Assembly: GCA_963556255.1 (NCBI GenBank)
Contig: OY744610.1
Coordinates: forward strand, 59,047,164-59,111,163
Source: Allolobophora icterica
Lineage: Eukaryota; Annelida; Clitellata; Crassiclitellata; Lumbricidae
Direction: 5' to 3'
DNA: 64,000 nt
Shown here: positions 43,582-55,181 of the stretch, piece by piece
Position numbering within the stretch: the first letter of the stretch is position 1
How the letters are laid out: each line of letters opens with the position of its first letter
Notes under the pieces: model-generated
Databases searched by the model: none
The model's input: only the letters and a program-made list of their open reading frames with translations
What the model was told of the DNA's origin: nothing
Translations under genes and position numbers: made by a program

Positions 43582-44330
43582 TTGTTACCAATAGGAACCT
43601 TTAATGGCCATGACCTTCATAGTCTATTGTCTCAAATTAAATTAACAGGATATCTCTTGTCCCCCAGAGGTCATAATCTAACTTTACCCCATTCTGATAA
43701 TCTGGTTGGAGGAGCCTATACTATTAGGATGCTTTCTGATGTTGTTCAATTTGTAAATTTGTAAAAAAAAATTTATAATTCTTTCTATTAATTTCTTCGC
43801 CTTTAACATAAAAAACAGGTCACCTACACCCAAGTAGGAGACAGAGAGAGGGTTGAAAAACTGCTGAGGAAAATGCGACGTTCTGTTCTACCTTCCCCAT
43901 CCATTCAAAGCGCTTCTGAATTGGCAAAACAGGCAGATGAATGCCTCTTTAAGGCAGCCATTACAAACCTAGATCATGTTCTGCGACCCTATATATTTTC
44001 CACCTAATATCCCTCATAATCTCCGGCAATGGGCTCATAATTTCACATTACCTGATAAAAATGACAAAAACTTTATACCCCGTATATGCTCTGTAAAAAC
44101 ACTTATTACCAATTAACTATTTTAGCAATATGCTGTTTTTTATATATATGTATAAAATTGTATACCTTATTTTAAATCCCATCTGTTTAAACTCTAATTG
44201 ACTGTTTTTTAAATTTATTTTCAGTTGCAATTAATGTCTCTCTTTTTTAGACTGTGTAATCCTGTAGCGTTTGTGTCGACAGGAATTTTTGCAATAAACG
44301 AATATTATTGATTGATTGATTGACCTTTTA
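43582..44330 (+). mobile_element. LINE 3' ends, decayed, (ATTG)n tail
   Basis: The frame 43582-43764 has LLSPRGHNLTLPHSDNL, and 43915-44110 has ELAKQADECLFKAAITNLDHVL and NFTLPDKNDKNFIPRICS, both like the C-terminal block of the Jockey/CR1-group LINEs here. It ends in an ATTG-repeat tail. Probably two truncated copies back to back. Confidence 0.6.
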
Positions 44331-44940
44331 TTCACCCTAGGCTTCCAATCTGCTACCCACTGCATAGGCTATAATATAGTGTCACAAACCACCGGTCGCC
44401 TTTTCTTCAACAGCGTGTACCAGAGACCGTAAGGCCGGCCGGAGGGCTATCGATAGGCCCTAATAACGTATTTTTGGGTGTCCTGGATTCGGCTCCCGTG
44501 GTCTGCGAGAGACTTATGTAATCAGGTGAAGGACTTGATTTCAGTAAACAAGATGGATGACACAAGTATTCAATGATAACAATATGCTTGTTTCAACGAC
44601 AATTCACGATCATCACAATAGATAATGACAATCTGTACTTTCAGATGGGAACTGAAGACGTGATTAAACGCAAATCGCTTTCCACAGTTATCTCTCAACA
44701 GCAAATTTTCGATAGTTTGCTACTTATCTTTACTCGCTATGATTTCTTTTCGTAGGCATAACGTTTATTCACATGAAATTATATCGCTCAAATTAGCCGA
44801 AAGAACAATTCAAATCATACCGATTCAATTCAACAGAAAGACAATCTCTCCACAGTTTCCTTTTTGTATCCAAACTCCTAGTTCAACGTAAAACGACAGT
44901 CACGACAAACTGACTTCTCAAAAGTGTTCTTCAACGTATT
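44331..44940. other. Intergenic, nothing recognised
   Basis: No supported gene. Around 44480, TCCTGGATTCGGCTCCCGTG resembles a stretch near 32635, so it is probably repeat. Confidence 0.35.
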
Positions 44941-44952
44941 AATAACTCTATA

Positions 44953-45620
44953 AGTAAGTAAGTAAGTAAGTAAGTATATTCTTTATTAAACGCTAGCAAA
45001 CGCACAGCGCTTTACATACAATTATACACAAAGAGGACAGAAAAATATAACAGTAATAATGACGTTAAATTATAAATGAAAATAATAGCAACAGAGCCTA
45101 GCTGTACAGCATTCTACCCAGGAAACCTCGTCGGGTAAGGGAGTCAAATCTAGGGAGAACCAGATTATGAGAACGTGGGCGCAAATCATACCCGGTCTTA
45201 TGAACAGGAGGTAGAAGTTCGTGGAGGAGGTGACTAGGGTTTTTGAGAATGTTCTTAAAGAGATCACGATCAGCTTTTTTGCAAAGTTCATCAAAAGTAG
45301 GAAAAGAAGGAGGGAGGTAGCCGAGATGAACCAACTTACGGATAATTGCGCCCAAATGATCAAGTTCCTGCTTGTTAGCAAAGCCTAACCATACCTGGGA
45401 ACAGTACAGCATACGGTTGACAGTGGTAGCCCGTATTACATCATGAAGCCTTGGGCCCGAGAGCCCATGAGAAACTAAGATACGATGAGCGTAAAGGGAT
45501 TGTTTAGCCTTTATGCTTAGTTTTTGGATATAGGGAGAGAATCCAAACTTATCGTGATACACATTCACTAGCTCTCCGAACTTATGACTCTCAACGTAAT
45601 ACGCCTTCACTAGCTCTCCA
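44953..45620 (-). pseudogene. LINE C-terminal fragment, (ACTT)n-tail family
   Basis: A 170-codon frame (45098-45610) after the RT core: LVSHGLSGPRLHDVIRATTV, LCKKADRDLFKNILKNP, LLPPVHKTGYDLRPRSHNLV and GFLGRMLYS. The 3' end is TTTATTAAAGAATAT followed by (ACTT)n. It is 5'-truncated, the best preserved of the family in this window. Confidence 0.8.
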
Positions 45621-46125
45621 ATTTAACAGCTCTGTTTACAATGAGAATTCTTAGCCTTATATAGGAAATACTGGAGGAGGGGAGGAGCTAAGGTCCGGGG
45701 GCCAGAGTCCGAGGACCAGAGTCCGGGGCAGGTTCATTACGTACAGAAGTTCAGCGCGTGCATATTACGCGCAGTGCATAGGCGTTTATGACGTCACAAA
45801 TAACTCACAATCAGTTTAACGGAAAATCACCAAAGCGATACAACTAATACAGTATGAACGTAGCAATTTCGCCACAATAGTTTTAAGTTTTACACTTCTA
45901 TATATTATGATGCTTTGATATTATTATTAATATTTTAAAATTCTTGTAGCATTTACACTCTCTTTTCAAAAATTATTATCTTCTTAGGCCTATAACTTCT
46001 ATGTTTATATTATTTCTCTACTCTATTTCACCAATGTGCGGGTCGCTTTTGGTTTTTCAGTACAGAATATTAATAATAATAACATCACGCCCCGTAGCCT
46101 ATCTGTCTAATGTGTTTGTAGAGTC

Positions 46126-46126
<1 letters not shown>
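45621..46126. other. Intergenic, nothing recognised
   Basis: No gene. The end (46100-46120) shares GTGTTTGTAGAGTCA with 63434-63448. Confidence 0.35.

Positions 46127-46191
<65 letters not shown>
46127..46191. repeat. (AAT)n microsatellite
   Basis: About 20 AAT units. Confidence 0.93.
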
Positions 46192-46192
<1 letters not shown>

Positions 46193-46553
46193 ATCGCCTG
46201 GGATGCTACCACTATACACACTTGCGCGGCCTCCTACACGCACCTGACATCTTCGATGCCCGGAGGGGCGGCCGAACACGCTGCAGACAGAAAGCGTTTA
46301 AAATACGAGTCTCTCCCAACTACACACGAGTTCGTACCGGTCGCGATTGAAACACTGGGTCCCATAAACCGCGCAGGACGCGAGTTTCTAACTGAACTGG
46401 GACGTCGCTGGACTGCTATTTCCGGTGACCCAAGGGAGACAGCATACCTTTTCCAACGAATATCAGTCTGCACTCAGCGCTTTAACGCCGTAGCTTTCAG
46501 AGGCACATTCACACCACACACCGGGGATGAGGACCATGAGCTCCAAGCTTAAA
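46192..46553 (+). pseudogene. Retroelement-derived ORF fragment
   Basis: The frame runs from WDATTIHTCAASYTHLTSS through GGAAEHAADRKRLKY, FVPVAIETLGPINRAG and FLFQRISVCTQRFNAVAFRG to a stop. From memory this block is common in predicted proteins next to reverse transcriptases in marine invertebrates, so I take it as the C-terminal remnant of a retroelement. (AAT)n tracts on both sides cut it off. Confidence 0.5.
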
Positions 46554-46606
46554 TAATCTATCAGTAGGCAGTATCTTAGAGCCTGAGGGATCTTAAATAC
46601 CTCGGG

Positions 46607-46620
46607 CAAAAAAAAAAAAA

Positions 46621-46654
<34 letters not shown>

Positions 46655-46660
46655 GTAGTA

Positions 46661-46723
<63 letters not shown>
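46607..46723. repeat. A-run and (AAT)n microsatellite
   Basis: A poly-A run followed by about 35 AAT units, consistent with a retroelement tail that expanded. Confidence 0.92.
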
Positions 46724-46849
46724 TTTATTCTTTAATTAAGCGCCTGCAAACGCACTGCGCTGTACATGTACATGTTATGCGATAAACCTTAACTACTAAC
46801 AGAACAGACAGCCTGCAATATACGGCGCAAATGGCAGCCTACAAAGCAT

Positions 46850-46925
46850 TTCCGCCTATGGGACTCGATCTCTGTACCTCTCGCATTCTACGCCAGATGT
46901 TATCCAATGCGCTATCGCCCCCCGC
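46850..46925 (-). mobile_element. tRNA-like SINE head or pseudo-tRNA
   Basis: The minus strand reads GGGGGCGATAGCGCATTGGA (A-box-like TAGCGCATTGG) and GATCGAGTCCC (B-box-like). Confidence 0.5.
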
Positions 46926-47260
46926 CCCCCATAAATGTGTGTTAATCGGTCAAAACAGCTAGATATTCTATATTAGTGCCGCATAAAGAACAGCTGACTT
47001 TTGAATAAATTTCTTGCAGTGTGTCCATGAAACCTTCATGCTGTGCACTACGGAATGCTCTTCGTAATCGTAAACTCCAAAAAACTCAAGCGCTACATAA
47101 TAATTTAAAGCTAAGCGCAGGGCACCAGATTTATCACGAACGCCGCATTGCGTTGCGTCTTTCCTCGTTAGTGCGTTTTGTTAAAATCACTTTACCCGTG
47201 CATCGTGCAAACACCACCTACAAGCATGAATATTTTTTTATAAGTTACTTATGATCTCAG
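46926..47260. repeat. Dispersed repeat shared with 63420-64000
   Basis: CAAAACAGCTAGAT-TTCT, GCATAAAGAA-AGCTGACTT and CTTTCATGCTG-like runs match 63460-64000 in order. The 63.5-kb copy carries a MITE that is absent here. Confidence 0.75.
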
Positions 47261-47569
47261 TAAGCGAACTAGATACCTGCACATTTTCAATTGTGTTCGA
47301 GAAAATATAAATTTAATCTTATAATTGCAAAGTTTATTACGTTAGCTTGGGCTATTTTTTGGGCTAATTCCTGCAAATGAGAATGGTTTTTGCTACTTTT
47401 GGACACTTCCGCCTAGTGTTTCCAAGTTTGTTGAAATGGAAAGCTTGTTGTCTTTCTTTTAATTGACTATTTTAAGGAAATTTAGGTGGTTTTGGTAAGA
47501 CTTTATCATACTGGATCTAAACTATATAATACTGTATTGCAGTCAATGGATCCGGAACCAAGCGCTAAT

Positions 47570-47780
47570 TGTATTTGTAATTGTTATTGTAACCGAAAAA
47601 TTATATAGCGCCACCGCGATCAGCGGCGCTCTCAACCCGCATCAATGCCAGCCCCGATAAAATAGGAAGGTTTTCGGGCGCCTAAGGAACTGGAGAGGAG
47701 ATAGAGCAAGAAGCTCTCGCAAAGAGACAAAGGGAGATAGTTCCAAGCAGAGGGACCCACACAGGCGAAACTCCGGCAAT
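47570..47780. repeat. Dispersed repeat, probably retroelement-derived
   Basis: Begins AAATTATATAGCGCCACC and continues with GTTCCAAGCAGAGGGACCC. Similar ATTTATATAGC starts lie near 20838 and 23110. No coding frame. Confidence 0.4.
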
Positions 47781-47949
47781 CTTGCGCTATCGGGGTCCCT
47801 ATCGAATGTTATTGATTGACCTAAATTCAAGGGGTCTATGGATTAACCGACCCTCACGATGCAAAGACACCCACCCAGGTAGTTCAGCAGCATTAAGAAT
47901 CACAACCACTGTCAATCACTGCAATTTTGCCACTTTTCCATTTTTGTTG

Positions 47950-50900
47950 GCACTGTCGCAATGATTTGACATTCAGTGACGGTTCGTAATGCTGTTCATA
48001 ATGTGAATCTGGAACAAGTTCATGTTTTAACTTCTGAACAGCCACTGTATGTGTTAGCAAAGCAATACAGTTGCATTGTCCTGAAGTAAATGGAGAAGAG
48101 CTTTTTATAATCATGATGGGTGGCTTGCATATTGCAATGGCTGTGCTCAAGATGCTAGGCAACTGGTTGGATGGTTTGGAGTGGGTTTAGTGAATGCTGG
48201 TGTAGCGACAACTGGAGTTGCTGATCAGTGATATTTTCGTTAACGAAAACTAAAATTAGAAGTAAAAATAATTGATTTCGTTAACGAAAACTAGAAGTAA
48301 AAGTAGGAATTATTTCAGCAGAAAGAACGAAATTATGAATTGAATTAGGAATTATTTGCCGAACTAAAATTAAGAACGAAATTATGAATTATTTTCAGAA
48401 GTAAAATCATTTTACTTCTTGTGGCGCTTAAGTTGAGACGAAGGCGAGTAGGCCTACCGGTAAAATTGCACGCGTTCCAAACAAAATCCATTGGAAAACT
48501 TCGGTTGAGATGAAGACGCTGCGCATACCATTTCTATTATCTTTGGTCTTCGTTGTCTGATAATTGTCCCCACTTAATTGCGTACCAACGACCTCAGTTT
48601 CATACGCCATTTTATTTCGGGTTTGATCGTTAAATTGTAAAATTACGAGTTTATCGAAAATGTTGACCGGAAGGAACCGAGATAGCCCAGTTTTGGGTTT
48701 ATCATTTTGACGAAACTACATGTGCAGGCACTGCCAGGCAGATCTACATGCCAAGTACTAAACGAGGAAAATGATGGAATTTGTGGAAGACCACTAGCTG
48801 GAAAAAGACAAGCAATATAAGTCTTGGAAGGGGATAGATGAATGGTAACACGCTGGCATAGCCTGAGAGCATTAGATCTTGACGACTGACTCGAATTAAT
48901 TCCATCAGCGACTGTACAGCGTTTTGGATATGGTTGTCCACACAGTAGGGCCTACCCGGTTTCGCTGATACTAGATAATTCTTCGTTTCGTATTAATGAT
49001 ACACGACTCAAAATTCAAATTACCAGCATTGTTAGACTAAAGCTTCACCCTTTGTTTTACTTCAAGCAGTTTTTCTTTCTCGGGACAGGTTTGGTGTGCT
49101 TCTCTCTGCAAGCGTTGCATATGTACTTTTACAGCACGGAAATTAATAATTATTTGGAAAACTAAAATAAGAAGTAAAATTATTTGAGAACTAAAATAGG
49201 AATTAGAAGTAAAATTATTTGTGAAGTAAAATTAGAATTAGAAGTAAAATTCAAGAGCTCAGAACTGAATTAGAACTGAATTAGGAATTATTTTCAGAAG
49301 TAAAATATCACTGTTGCTGATGCATTCATTGGTGCTTCACATGTTAAAAGAACTCATTATGCACACAATTACAGCTGCTGCTGTATACATTTGCCAGCAA
49401 CATGCATACTCAAAGTACTGTGATGATATTCCTGAACCAAATAGAATGTCATATGTCAGGTTTTCGAGCAATAGAACAATCCATTTAATGAAACAACAGC
49501 GACTGATGATTTATTGAACATATATAACACAATATGTTTGATCACGTGTTAAAGATGTCTGAGTTAAACATAATTATATTTGTTTCAGGTGTTGTGAATG
49601 GTGAATGTCGTTGTTGCGAAAACTCATAATTTTAAATTGACAATCGTGGCATGCAATAAAGAACTGTATTCAATGAACTTTGGCTTGATTCATCCTGAAT
49701 TTTCTGCATAGCTTCAGAAGAGTCAAAGGTCTCCACAGGAAGATTTTTACAATGGCTGCAAGACAATCATCCACTTAAGCAACATGGGAAGTAAGGCAAT
49801 AAACAGCCATGCAAAGTCTGCGAAGGATAGGAAGTATGTTGAGAATCTCGTGAGCTGACAGGGAAATTTGACATCATTTCTTCTATCCATAAGGCAGAAA
49901 GTCAGGTGTCAATATCCGCAGTTACAGGTGTTGTGGTTCACAAAGTCAGCCCATTGTGAGTTCTACAACAAGTAAATCCAGTGTGAGTGCTGAAAGTCAA
50001 GCAAGTGTTCACGACATAAACTTGACTTGGAAATAGCTGAACTAGAGGAAATGAAAAAATGAAGAAACACTGCAATTACAACTTGACTATAAACTTTCAT
50101 AGTTGCTGAAACTGCTACCATGAGTGACGTTATTGTGCTAGTCTTAGCTGCAGTATAACTGTTATGTTCAAACTATACTTTCCAACTATATTCAGTAATA
50201 TGAAATTAGTCATGCCAGATTTACCCTGGAGCTGTTATTATTTTGTTAGAACTACTAAATGCTGCAGTGTTGTTTTTGGACACTTTACTAGTCTTTTCTA
50301 GTCTTTCTGTAATTTGAAACTAGTTGTGCCTGAGTAACTGTAACTGTTATCATTTTTTGTTAAACTGAATTTTTCGAGAGAAAAAATAGGTGGAAAGGGA
50401 CTGGTGTAGGCAGGGGCGTCTACACCATGGAAACCTTGGAGCAGTGCTCCTTCCAAGAAATAGGTGGAGGGTGGAAGATCTGTTAGTGTGTGTGCCATCA
50501 TTAACTTGGTTCATTCTATGATTCTTCCTTGAATAATATCTGCAGAAAACCAAGCAACTGTCCATAGTTGAAAGCATTTCACATAATCTACAGACAATCA
50601 CAGTGGCTGCAGACAACATAATAACATTTTCAGTTAGACTATGGACTATGCCCTCACTGCCAGTGAATTAAGATTGAATTGTTTGTGGCAAGTAACTGTG
50701 TTAGTTTGTTAAGTTATTGCACTCAAACACTAAACACAAATTCTATGAATGAGTGTAGATTTTGACTACACATGACATATAGAAATTTCAAAATAAAAAT
50801 GTTAAAGGTATCCAATTCTGGATTACAAGAGCCTCAGTTGAACAGCATGTAAAGGACTTCCAAGTTGGCGGAGAGTACAGTGAAACCAACATGATTCCTG

Positions 50901-51160
50901 GAACCCATGGCCATCATGTTTTCGTCCCATTACTGGAAAGTCTGATAATGATGCGAAGAATATCTTTTGACTCATTTGGAACTGTGGCACCAGTTACTGA
51001 CATTGATGATTGTAATGAACTAGAAGATATGACAGAGGAATCACAGCAAGTAACTGAGGATAGAGTGGATGGATGCCACTACCTGTCAACCTGGGCAGTA
51101 TGTGGCAGCAATACATGACCACATATTTTTCTCGTGGACCAGATGTGGTCAACTTTGACA
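47950..51160 (+). pseudogene. Decayed transposon protein gene, interrupted
   Basis: Pieces of a protein in shifting frames: SEQPLYVLAKQ (near 48030), GGLHIAMAVLKMLGNWLDG (48119-48175), then NAGVATTGVADAFIGASH, which reads straight across the MITE insertion site, a part near 49790 like SNMGSKAINSHAKS, and a 75-codon frame at 50891-51115. The order looks like one mobile-element protein that has collected frameshifts and a MITE. The superfamily is not recognised. Confidence 0.45.
48236..49313. mobile_element. hAT-type element, TSD TTGCTGAT
   Basis: 1078 bp, ends CAGTGATATTTT and AAAATATCACTG, exact 8-bp flanks TTGCTGAT (48228-48235 and 49314-49321). Both subterminal regions are built of short AT-rich repeats (GAAGTAAAATTA, GGAATTATTT). 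The left end contains TTTCGTTAACGAAA twice. No transposase. Confidence 0.88.
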
Positions 51161-52040
51161 GCTTATATCCAGAACAATTGAATAAGTAATCAAATCAAAC
51201 TTTACCAAGTAATCGCCAGCCACATAGACAGTATACATATAAAAATTGAATGCATTGCGCCTGGTACATATGGAGATATTAATCACTGAATATCACAGAA
51301 TTTAAATACAAAATGAATATGAAGGCACTTTTGACATTTAATATAGCTCAAATTATAGGGCACACAGTAATAATTATTACATTTTTGTAATCTACACAAG
51401 AAACTGTATAGGTGAAAATAAAATTATCTAATTTGGTTAAACAGTTCTTGATATATCAATTCTCAAAAAGTGGACATCTCGAAGTTTAGCGAAATGCCTT
51501 CAGGGGGTGGGGTCACGAAATCCACAATATCTTGGAAAGTATTTTAAATATTGCAGAAAGGTTTTGGAGTTATCCACCCAATACATCTCGCAACATGTGG
51601 TTAAAATTTCAGCCAATTCTGAGATGGTCAGGTGGGAACGTTCCTCAGAATTGAGCTGGAATGACTCCCATGTAAATAGTGGTAAAAAACTAAAAAATTT
51701 TGAAAACAAATTTTTCACTTTAGAAAGTGTGCAGGTATCCTATCATGATCCGCACTAATAGCTGATTCCAAAAATGTAAATTATTTGCTTGTAGGTGGAA
51801 AATGCACAATGTTACACTAACAAAAGGGACTACGTGTGTCGTTTCGCGATACACTTAATTTATCGCCCACCGCAGGCTTTTCATCTCTTGTATTAAAGTC
51901 AACATGAGTTTTTCCTTAAAACATGGTATAAAGGGTTAAGTCATGGAAAATAATTGTTTGCAAGTTTTTAATGGAAATTTCATCGATGACAGCTTCGTCG
52001 GCTAATAAATACGCTCCACTTCACCGGTCTAGAGTTAGTC
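51161..52040. other. Intergenic, nothing recognised
   Basis: No gene or repeat I can name. Open frames at 51500-51760 are short and on both strands. Confidence 0.35.
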
Positions 52041-52650
52041 ATAAACATTCAGGACCTTTAGGCCTAGGCTAGAATTTAGTTTGGTTCACAGTTAGCTTAT
52101 GATAAAGTTCAACTCACGATTTCATAAAAGAAGCCATGAACTTCTGTACAATTTTCTATTTTTTGTTGTATTTGATAGAAACATTCCAGCGTGTCACCTA
52201 GGCTAACTTTCAATTGATATCACTTATATCAGTTATTGGCTTGACTGCATTTTCAATTATCTAAGCTTTCTGACGTACAGCAGAATATCGGTACAATTGT
52301 TTGGACGTTCTGCGAAGATCAATTTCCGAGCTATTAGTTGAATAAATGATTCCTCACACTTCGGGAATGTGCGACATTCATTTTGGTCTGCATACATAAC
52401 TGTAACTGAGTCCAAAACAGCATGGTCACAACCGTGCTTTTACTGACATTGGCAACTAAAACCAACAGAACTGATATTGACCTCTAAGTAGGCCTAATAG
52501 CTTCCGATAAAATTGGAATATGCAAATATGGTGCACGGTAGCGCTTGGGACAGCGAAGACAAACAACGTAGCCAAACAGCGTAGCCAAACAACGTTCCAT
52601 TACCAAAAATCACTTTTCAAGTAATTCATGTGCGGTACAATTAATCAGAT
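52041..52650 (+). promoter_or_regulatory. Conserved 5' flank of DEG/ENaC copy 3
   Basis: Alignable with 40195-40850 upstream of copy 2. This shows that the duplicated unit includes at least 700 bp before the start codon. Confidence 0.6.
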
Positions 52651-52658
52651 CGATTCAC

Positions 52659-52665
52659 TATAAAA
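52659..52665 (+). promoter_or_regulatory. TATA box of DEG/ENaC copy 3
   Basis: TATAAAA in TTCACTATAAAAGCAAAC, 147 bp before the ATG, at the same place as in copies 1 and 4. Confidence 0.6.
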
Positions 52666-52811
52666 GCAAACGGCGTTCCCGATAATGCGCTCAACTCTGC
52701 GATCATAGTCCTAAGCTACACTGCCGAACAATATTCACTGAACACAGTTACATTCGGATTGGTGATGCGCATAGGCCTACGTCTTTCTACAGCAGAGAAT
52801 ACATTAAAGCA

Positions 52812-54353
52812 ATGCGGAACGAAATCCGTCAAGAGCTGAGAAGATTTGCCGAAACGACTGGAATAAAGGGCGTCGGTCGCATCGTCAAGACCACAAGCAA
52901 GGTAATTCGATTTTTCTGGTTGATCTCCATTGCGGTTTGCTTTGGGATTCTTCTGTACCAACTCTCAAAAGTACTCCTTAACTACACGTCTCACACTGTG
53001 ACCAGAAGTTCCAAAGTGGTTCAGATTAAACCTGACTTTCCGGATGTCACTATCTGCAACCTTTTCCCCGTCAACAATATCAGCAGCGCAAGCTATAATG
53101 AATACCTGAAAACGATCGAAACCATGAGGCAGTATGAACTTAAACCGAAACTTACTAAAGAGTCACCCATCTGGTCGACCATGAGATCTCCAATATTTTA
53201 TAATGTTAATACTCCATTAATGGAAGAGGTAATTGAAAGTGACGATGGTTTCGTCGTTGAGTGTTCACAATACGGTTGGGACTTCTACATACCAGTGCCA
53301 TGTAGAACCAAGGCAGTTTTGACAGCTCCGCTACAAAAGTGTCACAAGATCGAATTGGACGGGATCAATGGCACGGTAGCCGCTGTCACCGTGTTACTCT
53401 TCACGAATAATTTCCAGTCGAAAATTATGGACGGTTACAATTCTTGGATCCGCATGTCGACGGGTACGGGAGCGCGCGTCATGATTCATCCAAAGGGAAC
53501 CTTTCCCAATCCGAGAACAGAGATCATGATCTCTGCGGGAAACCAGATGAGCATCCAGCTAAAACACACGAACGTGAATCGTCTCCCACAGCCGTATGGC
53601 AACTGCACCGATCGAAAGCTCCTCATTCCGTCACAACCAAACTCGCCAAACTACAGCACGGTTGCCTGTATCAGCCTCTGCAGACAACGCCAGACGATCG
53701 AAAACTGCAGATGCCTCGACAACTATGAAATCTTCACCGACGAAGAATTGAATCTCGCAAACCATACGTTCTGCAACAACATCTCCCAGACCATCAACGA
53801 GACACCACTTCTTCCGGAAGCAGTGATACGTCGTCTGGAATTCGTTCACTGCCAATGTTTAAGCTTCGTACCTAACGAAGATGGTTGCGACTGTCCAATA
53901 CCTTGCTCGGACACTTACTACGATACCAGTGCTTCATCTTCCCAATGGCCAAATCCTCTCTACCACCTCTCCTTTTACGAACAGTTCATCCGGGGTAAAG
54001 TGCACTATGGTAACAAGTTTTCGACCTATGAAGAAATCCTGAAGAACCCCGAAAACAAAACAGACGAGGAAATGGTAAAGCAGATCAAAAGCCTTCGGCT
54101 AATCGAAGACAATTTTCTAGAGGTTTTGATAATGTTTTCCGAAGAAACCATTCAGGAGTTTACAGATTCCGCGGCAATCACCTGGGACACTCTGGTTGCC
54201 AATTTGGGTGGATCATTCAATCTGTGGCTTGGAATTTGTGTTCCAACGTTTGCCGAAATAATAGAACTGATCTATTCGCTGCTGGTCATTGTGTGTTGCA
54301 ACAGGAAAGCTAACGTTATTCAGGTGGTGCCTGACAGAAAACCAACTTTCTAA
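52812..54353 (+). CDS. DEG/ENaC sodium channel, copy 3
   Basis: 513 residues, one exon, ending PDRKPTF then TAA. The second residue is Arg (MRNEIRQELRRF) but the start is colinear with the other copies. KG at 19-20; TM1 about 33-57 (FFWLISIAVCFGILLYQL); FPDVTICN at 76-83; cysteine clusters CISLCRQRQ and CDCPIPC; SSSQWPNP; TM2 with NLGGSFNLWLGICVP, pore triplet Gly474-Ile-Cys476. The local block IENCRCLDNYEIF differs slightly from the other copies. No breaks. Only 828 bp separate it from copy 4, so the pair probably arose in the most recent unequal exchange or shares local control; this is inference. Confidence 0.93.
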   Translation: MRNEIRQELRRFAETTGIKGVGRIVKTTSKVIRFFWLISIAVCFGILLYQLSKVLLNYTSHTVTRSSKVVQIKPDFPDVTICNLFPVNNISSASYNEYLKTIETMRQYELKPKLTKESPIWSTMRSPIFYNVNTPLMEEVIESDDGFVVECSQYGWDFYIPVPCRTKAVLTAPLQKCHKIELDGINGTVAAVTVLLFTNNFQSKIMDGYNSWIRMSTGTGARVMIHPKGTFPNPRTEIMISAGNQMSIQLKHTNVNRLPQPYGNCTDRKLLIPSQPNSPNYSTVACISLCRQRQTIENCRCLDNYEIFTDEELNLANHTFCNNISQTINETPLLPEAVIRRLEFVHCQCLSFVPNEDGCDCPIPCSDTYYDTSASSSQWPNPLYHLSFYEQFIRGKVHYGNKFSTYEEILKNPENKTDEEMVKQIKSLRLIEDNFLEVLIMFSEETIQEFTDSAAITWDTLVANLGGSFNLWLGICVPTFAEIIELIYSLLVIVCCNRKANVIQVVPDRKPTF

Positions 54354-54359
54354 TGGACC

Positions 54360-55030
54360 GGAAACTAAGTGTATTTTAACTGTTTGGCGGACAAAAATCC
54401 TACTCGTGAAACATTAATATTCTTGTACCCAGGATGTTGTGCATGACAGAGCCTTTTGCTGTGGCAATTACTGCATAATGCCTTCTGCATTAGACAATGT
54501 GCAGTGCGACAATAGTTACTAAATACAATTTCCAGCACCACGTCTAATGGAATCAATTTCCAACAGTTTTAGCATTTCATTATGATTGTAATTGGCTAGA
54601 ATACATTTAGGCCACTTAATCTAAACTCTTCACGAACAGCAAAACATTGGTGCATGCGTTTAACGTTCTGTGATGATCAATTCTCTCCGGATGGAGCATT
54701 AGTTGAATCAATGGATTCGCCAGTGCACAGCTCGTTCTTCCTTTGCACTGTGCGACAATCATTTCGGTCTGTATGTGTGGTTACATACATGAAGCCGATT
54801 CAAAAGCAACAAGGTGACCAAGTACTTTTATCGACATTTTCAACAAAATATGCATAATCAAGTAACTAATGTAAAGGTGATTGATATAGATCTCTCAGTA
54901 ACGACTTCCGATAAAAATCTGAAAATGCATCTACGGTAGCAATTGTTCCACAAAGCGACCACCATTAAACCGTAGGGCCTACTCCTATATCGCTTTTCAA
55001 GTAATTCGCATGCAGCAGAATTATTGAGAT
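54360..55030 (+). promoter_or_regulatory. Spacer and 5' flank of DEG/ENaC copy 4
   Basis: Starts with the trailer of copy 3 (homologous to the trailer of copy 2: ACTCGTGAAACATT, TGTTGTGCA-GACAGAGCC) and passes into the conserved upstream block of copy 4 (GCATTAGTTGAATCAATG, CTTCCGATAAAAATC). No other gene. Confidence 0.6.
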
Positions 55031-55034
55031 CCAC

Positions 55035-55040
55035 TATAAA
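55035..55040 (+). promoter_or_regulatory. TATA box of DEG/ENaC copy 4
   Basis: TATAAA in CCACTATAAAGGAAGCAAGC, 147 bp before the ATG, matching copies 1 and 3. Confidence 0.6.
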
Positions 55041-55181
55041 GGAAGCAAGCAGCATATATCCGGTAACGTGCTCAACTCTGCAGTCATAGTGCGACACGGT
55101 GGAAAAACGCTCGATTAACACAGTTACATTCGGATTGGTAACGTGCATACGTCTGTCCACTACAGAGAATACATTCATGCA

